Positions 61,942 to 64,000 of a stretch of 64,000 nt of DNA are shown in pieces. Where the stretch lies: NCBI GenBank assembly GCA_041918615.1, contig JAYRVH010000030.1:62001-126000 (forward strand), written 5' to 3'. The position numbers and the translations under genes were made by a program. Position 1 is the first letter of the stretch; each line of letters opens with the position of its first letter. The notes beneath the pieces are model-generated. The model was not told the DNA's origin. It made no database searches and worked only from the letters and a program-made list of their open reading frames with translations. Origin of the DNA: JAEUJM01 sp041918615. GTDB taxonomy: Bacteria > Actinomycetota > Acidimicrobiia > Acidimicrobiales > DATDAH01.

Positions 61942-63445
61942 GGTTGCCCAGCCCCGCCGGTTCGGCCCGCAGGCTCAGGGCCAGACTCACCTGGTCGGAC
62001 TCGAGCGGGCGGCCCCGACCCCACAGGTCGGCCAAGGTGAGGGCCACCCGCCGCACCCGTTGCAGGCCCCGTGCCGACAGCCTGCCCGCACGAAGGGCCT
62101 GCTCGACGAGCAGGGTGGCACCGTCGGACATCGGGGCGAACTCTTCGAGCTCGGCCGCGGTCAGCTCGGCATTGGCCGAAACGCCCCGGCCCCGCGCCCG
62201 CTCTCTGGCCTCGGCGACCCGCTCCGCCACGACGGCGGTGCACTCCCCCGGCTCGCCCCGCAACAGTTGGTCGACATCCGGCCGAAGCACCTCGATCCGC
62301 AGGTCGAACCGATCGAGGAGCGGGCCCGAGAGCCGCCGGCGGTAGCGGGCCCGGGCCGTGTCAGAGCACACGCAGGCGCCGGGGGCCGATCCCTCGCCAC
62401 ACGGGCAGGGGTTCATGGCACCGGCGAGCAGGAACCGGGCGGGAAAGGTGGCGCTGGCCTTGGCCCGGCACACCCTGACCTCGCCCTCTTCGAGGGGTTG
62501 GCGCAACGTGTCGAGCACCTGCGGGGCGAACTCGCCCATCTCGTCGAGGAAGAGCACCCCCCGATGGGCGAGCGAAACCTCGCCGGGGCGCATGACGGCG
62601 GTGCCGCCCCCGATGATCGACACGGGGGACGCGCCGTGATGTGGGGCACGGAGGGGCGGCCGCCAGATCAGCGAGTTCGACGGCAACGCGATGCCAGCGG
62701 CGGAATGGATGCGGGTGGCTTCGAGTGCATGACCCTGCTCGAGGCTGGGCAGGAGGCCCGGCAGGCGGCGGGCCAGCATCGTCTTGCCCGAACCGGGTGG
62801 CCCCACCATCAAGATGTGGTGCTGGCCCGCGGCGGCCACCTCGAGGGCCAGTCGTGCGACCGGTTGGCCCCGCACGTCGGCGAGGTCGGGCTCGGGAGGC
62901 GGTGGCGCCAGCGCAGGAGGGGGTGGGGCCGGCGGCCAGCCCTCCTCGCCCTTGAGGGCCGAGAACACCTCACCCAGGTGGGCCACCGGCCGGACCTCGT
63001 GCCTCGCTACGAGGCAGGCCTCGGCCGCGGCCGACGAGGGCACCACCGCCACCGATCCGGGGAGTGCCTCGACCAGTGAGACCATGCCCGGCACGGCACG
63101 GAGGGAGCCGTCGAGGCCCAACTCGCCGAGGAACCCGAGACCCTCGTGGGGGCCTGGCTCGAGTTGCTCATCCGCGAGCAGGACACCGACGGCGATCGCC
63201 AGGTCGAGCCCCGAACCCACCTTGCGCAGGCCTGACGGCGCCAGGTTGACGGTGATCCTGCGCTGCGGCCACCGCAACCTGGTGGACAGCAGGGCGGCGC
63301 GGACGCGGTCACGCGCCTCACGACAGGACGCGTCCGGCAGGCCCACGATGGTGAAGCCCGGCAGGCCGCTCGACACGTGGACCTCGACCGAGACCGGGCG
63401 ACCGTCGACGCCGAGCAGCGTGGCCGACGGAACGATGGCGAGCAT
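61934..63445 (-). CDS. comM: ComM/YifB-family AAA+ ATPase
   Basis: 503 residues: N-terminal Lon-protease-like domain (VEVHVSSGLPGFTIVGLPD, NLAPSGLRKVGSGLDLAIA), then the Mg-chelatase-like ATPase (Walker A MVGPPGSGKTMLARRLPGLL, Walker B VLFLDEMGEF) with a CPCGEG...CVC zinc-binding insertion. ComM helps branch migration in natural transformation; chelatase activity is not implied. The ATG at 63445 has GGGAGG 6 nt upstream. It is the first gene of comM-dprA. Confidence 0.95.
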   Translation of the reverse strand: MLAIVPSATLLGVDGRPVSVEVHVSSGLPGFTIVGLPDASCREARDRVRAALLSTRLRWPQRRITVNLAPSGLRKVGSGLDLAIAVGVLLADEQLEPGPHEGLGFLGELGLDGSLRAVPGMVSLVEALPGSVAVVPSSAAAEACLVARHEVRPVAHLGEVFSALKGEEGWPPAPPPPALAPPPPEPDLADVRGQPVARLALEVAAAGQHHILMVGPPGSGKTMLARRLPGLLPSLEQGHALEATRIHSAAGIALPSNSLIWRPPLRAPHHGASPVSIIGGGTAVMRPGEVSLAHRGVLFLDEMGEFAPQVLDTLRQPLEEGEVRVCRAKASATFPARFLLAGAMNPCPCGEGSAPGACVCSDTARARYRRRLSGPLLDRFDLRIEVLRPDVDQLLRGEPGECTAVVAERVAEARERARGRGVSANAELTAAELEEFAPMSDGATLLVEQALRAGRLSARGLQRVRRVALTLADLWGRGRPLESDQVSLALSLRAEPAGLGNHG

Positions 63446-63628
63446 GACGAACCTCCCAAGCGAGCAGAAAAGGGGAGGGGTCGTGGCGCCGACCACCGAA
63501 GCGGTACCCAGACCCTACGGAGGGGCACTGACATCACCGCGTCGGCCGTCGGTCGAAACCGGCGGCTTCACCCACGCTCCGCGTGCGGGCATGCACGAAG
63601 TCCCTGCGCACGAGGGCAGACTGCGACC

Positions 63629-63739
63629 ATGGGCTTCGACGCGAACCGCACGTACCGGCGGCGGCCGAGCGACTACGTGATGGTGATCGCAGCGCTGCTG
63701 GTGGTGGCCGCGCTCGTGGCGTGGGCCTTCCTCGGGTGA
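63629..63739 (+). CDS. 36-residue single-helix membrane protein
   Basis: A basic start (RTYRRRPSDY) precedes one membrane helix (VMVIAALLVVAALVAWAFLG) that runs to the C-terminus, so the bulk of the chain is in the bilayer. The stop overlaps the next start (GTGA), which supports real translation. Function unknown. It is divergent from comM across 183 nt in which I see no other gene. Confidence 0.6.
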   Translation: MGFDANRTYRRRPSDYVMVIAALLVVAALVAWAFLG

Positions 63740-63951
63740 GCCACCCCGACCTGTGGGCCGACGATGCCGTCGAGACCCGCTTCGTCCAGCCCTATCAGGC
63801 GGCGAAGGGCTACCTGTGCCCGGGCTGCAACCGCGACATCCCGGAAGGGATGGGCCACCTCGTCGCCGTGCCCATCGATGCCCCCGACCTCCGCCGGCAC
63901 TGGCACCGGGCCTGCTGGGCCCGACGCACGACCCGCCACCCACGCGGCTGA
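63736..63951 (+). CDS. Small zinc-ribbon protein near comM
   Basis: 71 residues from a GTG that overlaps the preceding stop. The CPGCNRDIPEGMGHLVAVPI core with a following RRHWHRACWARR segment gives C-x2-C and H-x4-C-type metal ligands, a pattern I recognise from short conserved actinobacterial proteins of unknown function. Probably cytoplasmic and zinc-bound. Confidence 0.75.
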   Translation: MSHPDLWADDAVETRFVQPYQAAKGYLCPGCNRDIPEGMGHLVAVPIDAPDLRRHWHRACWARRTTRHPRG

Positions 63952-63956
63952 CGGGC

Positions 63957-64000
63957 TCAGAACGCGGCTTCGATGACCTCGATCTGGCCGTCGAGCACGG
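63957..64000 (-). CDS. Partial CDS, probable YraN C-terminus
   Basis: A minus-strand frame enters from the right edge and stops at 63957-63959. The visible residues VLDGQIEVIEAAF resemble the C-terminal end of YraN (UPF0102) nuclease-like proteins, which are often encoded beside comM and dprA. Only 13 residues are available, so the call rests mainly on position. Confidence 0.4.
   Translation of the reverse strand, partial: VLDGQIEVIEAAF

Noticed and set aside
2483..63976. Many other long open frames antisense to or out of frame with housekeeping genes.
   Set aside because: High G+C leaves few chance stops; these translations are Arg/Pro/Ser- or Gly/His-rich, lack family motifs and overlap well-supported genes.

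Overview
This window is GC-rich chromosomal DNA (about 70 % G+C by eye) with dense, frequently overlapping genes and many GTG, TTG or ATG starts joined to the preceding stop (GTGA, TTGA, ATGA). Gene content points to an actinobacterium: a WhiG-type sigma factor and an M23 peptidase beside rpsB, YlxR/YlxP around infB, a biotin-synthase auxiliary protein next to bioB, RNase J next to dapA, and an EF-Ts/S2/PNPase block. I infer an uncultured-type or marine/soil member of the class Acidimicrobiia from the overall style of the accessory genes; no rRNA or tRNA is present to confirm this.

The backbone is one long, condensed actinobacterial housekeeping chain, mostly on the minus strand. Read from the right end it runs: probable yraN end, comM, dprA, xerC, whiG-type sigma factor, M23 peptidase, rpsB-tsf-pyrH-frr-cdsA, dxr-rseP-ispG, proS, rimP-nusA-ylxR-infB-ylxP-rbfA-truB, ribF, rpsO-pnp-M16 peptidase, dapB, dapA-rnj, ftsK-rimO-pgsA-cinA. 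It covers translation factors and ribosomal proteins, RNA decay, isoprenoid (dxr, ispG) and phospholipid (cdsA, pgsA) synthesis, lysine/peptidoglycan precursor synthesis (dapA, dapB), flavin cofactors (ribF), DNA translocation and uptake (ftsK, dprA, comM) and site-specific recombination (xerC).

Accessory material is inserted at several junctions of that chain: an enoyl-CoA hydratase-like gene and bioB with its auxiliary protein (6.3-8.4 kb); a TetR/diiron-protein pair, a second TetR with SURF1, an acyl-CoA synthetase, a DedA-like protein and an SDR (11.9-18.7 kb); a secreted arylsulfotransferase-like protein with four repeat domains between dapB and the M16 peptidase (19.7-22.4 kb); a DUF559/AbiEi-like nuclease-fold gene with flanking palindromic repeats between rpsO and ribF (26.8-28.0 kb); a three-gene FtsX-type ABC exporter and a membrane sulfatase between ribF and truB (30.3-35.3 kb); MarC between proS and ispG; an unknown protein with a large SPFH protein between dxr and cdsA (48.5-51.4 kb); and an HpaB-family flavin monooxygenase (59.3-60.7 kb).

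The most unusual signals are a five-copy family of 50-bp palindromic repeats; a YlxR gene whose only sensible start is CTG; a 52-codon frame that looks like the joined two ends of a luciferase-like oxidoreductase; seven 45-bp coding repeats at the end of rpsB; a hairpin in the leader of the rimP-nusA-infB operon; and a recurrent TANNNT box placed 6-7 nt before start codons that have no Shine-Dalgarno sequence, suggesting widespread leaderless transcription.
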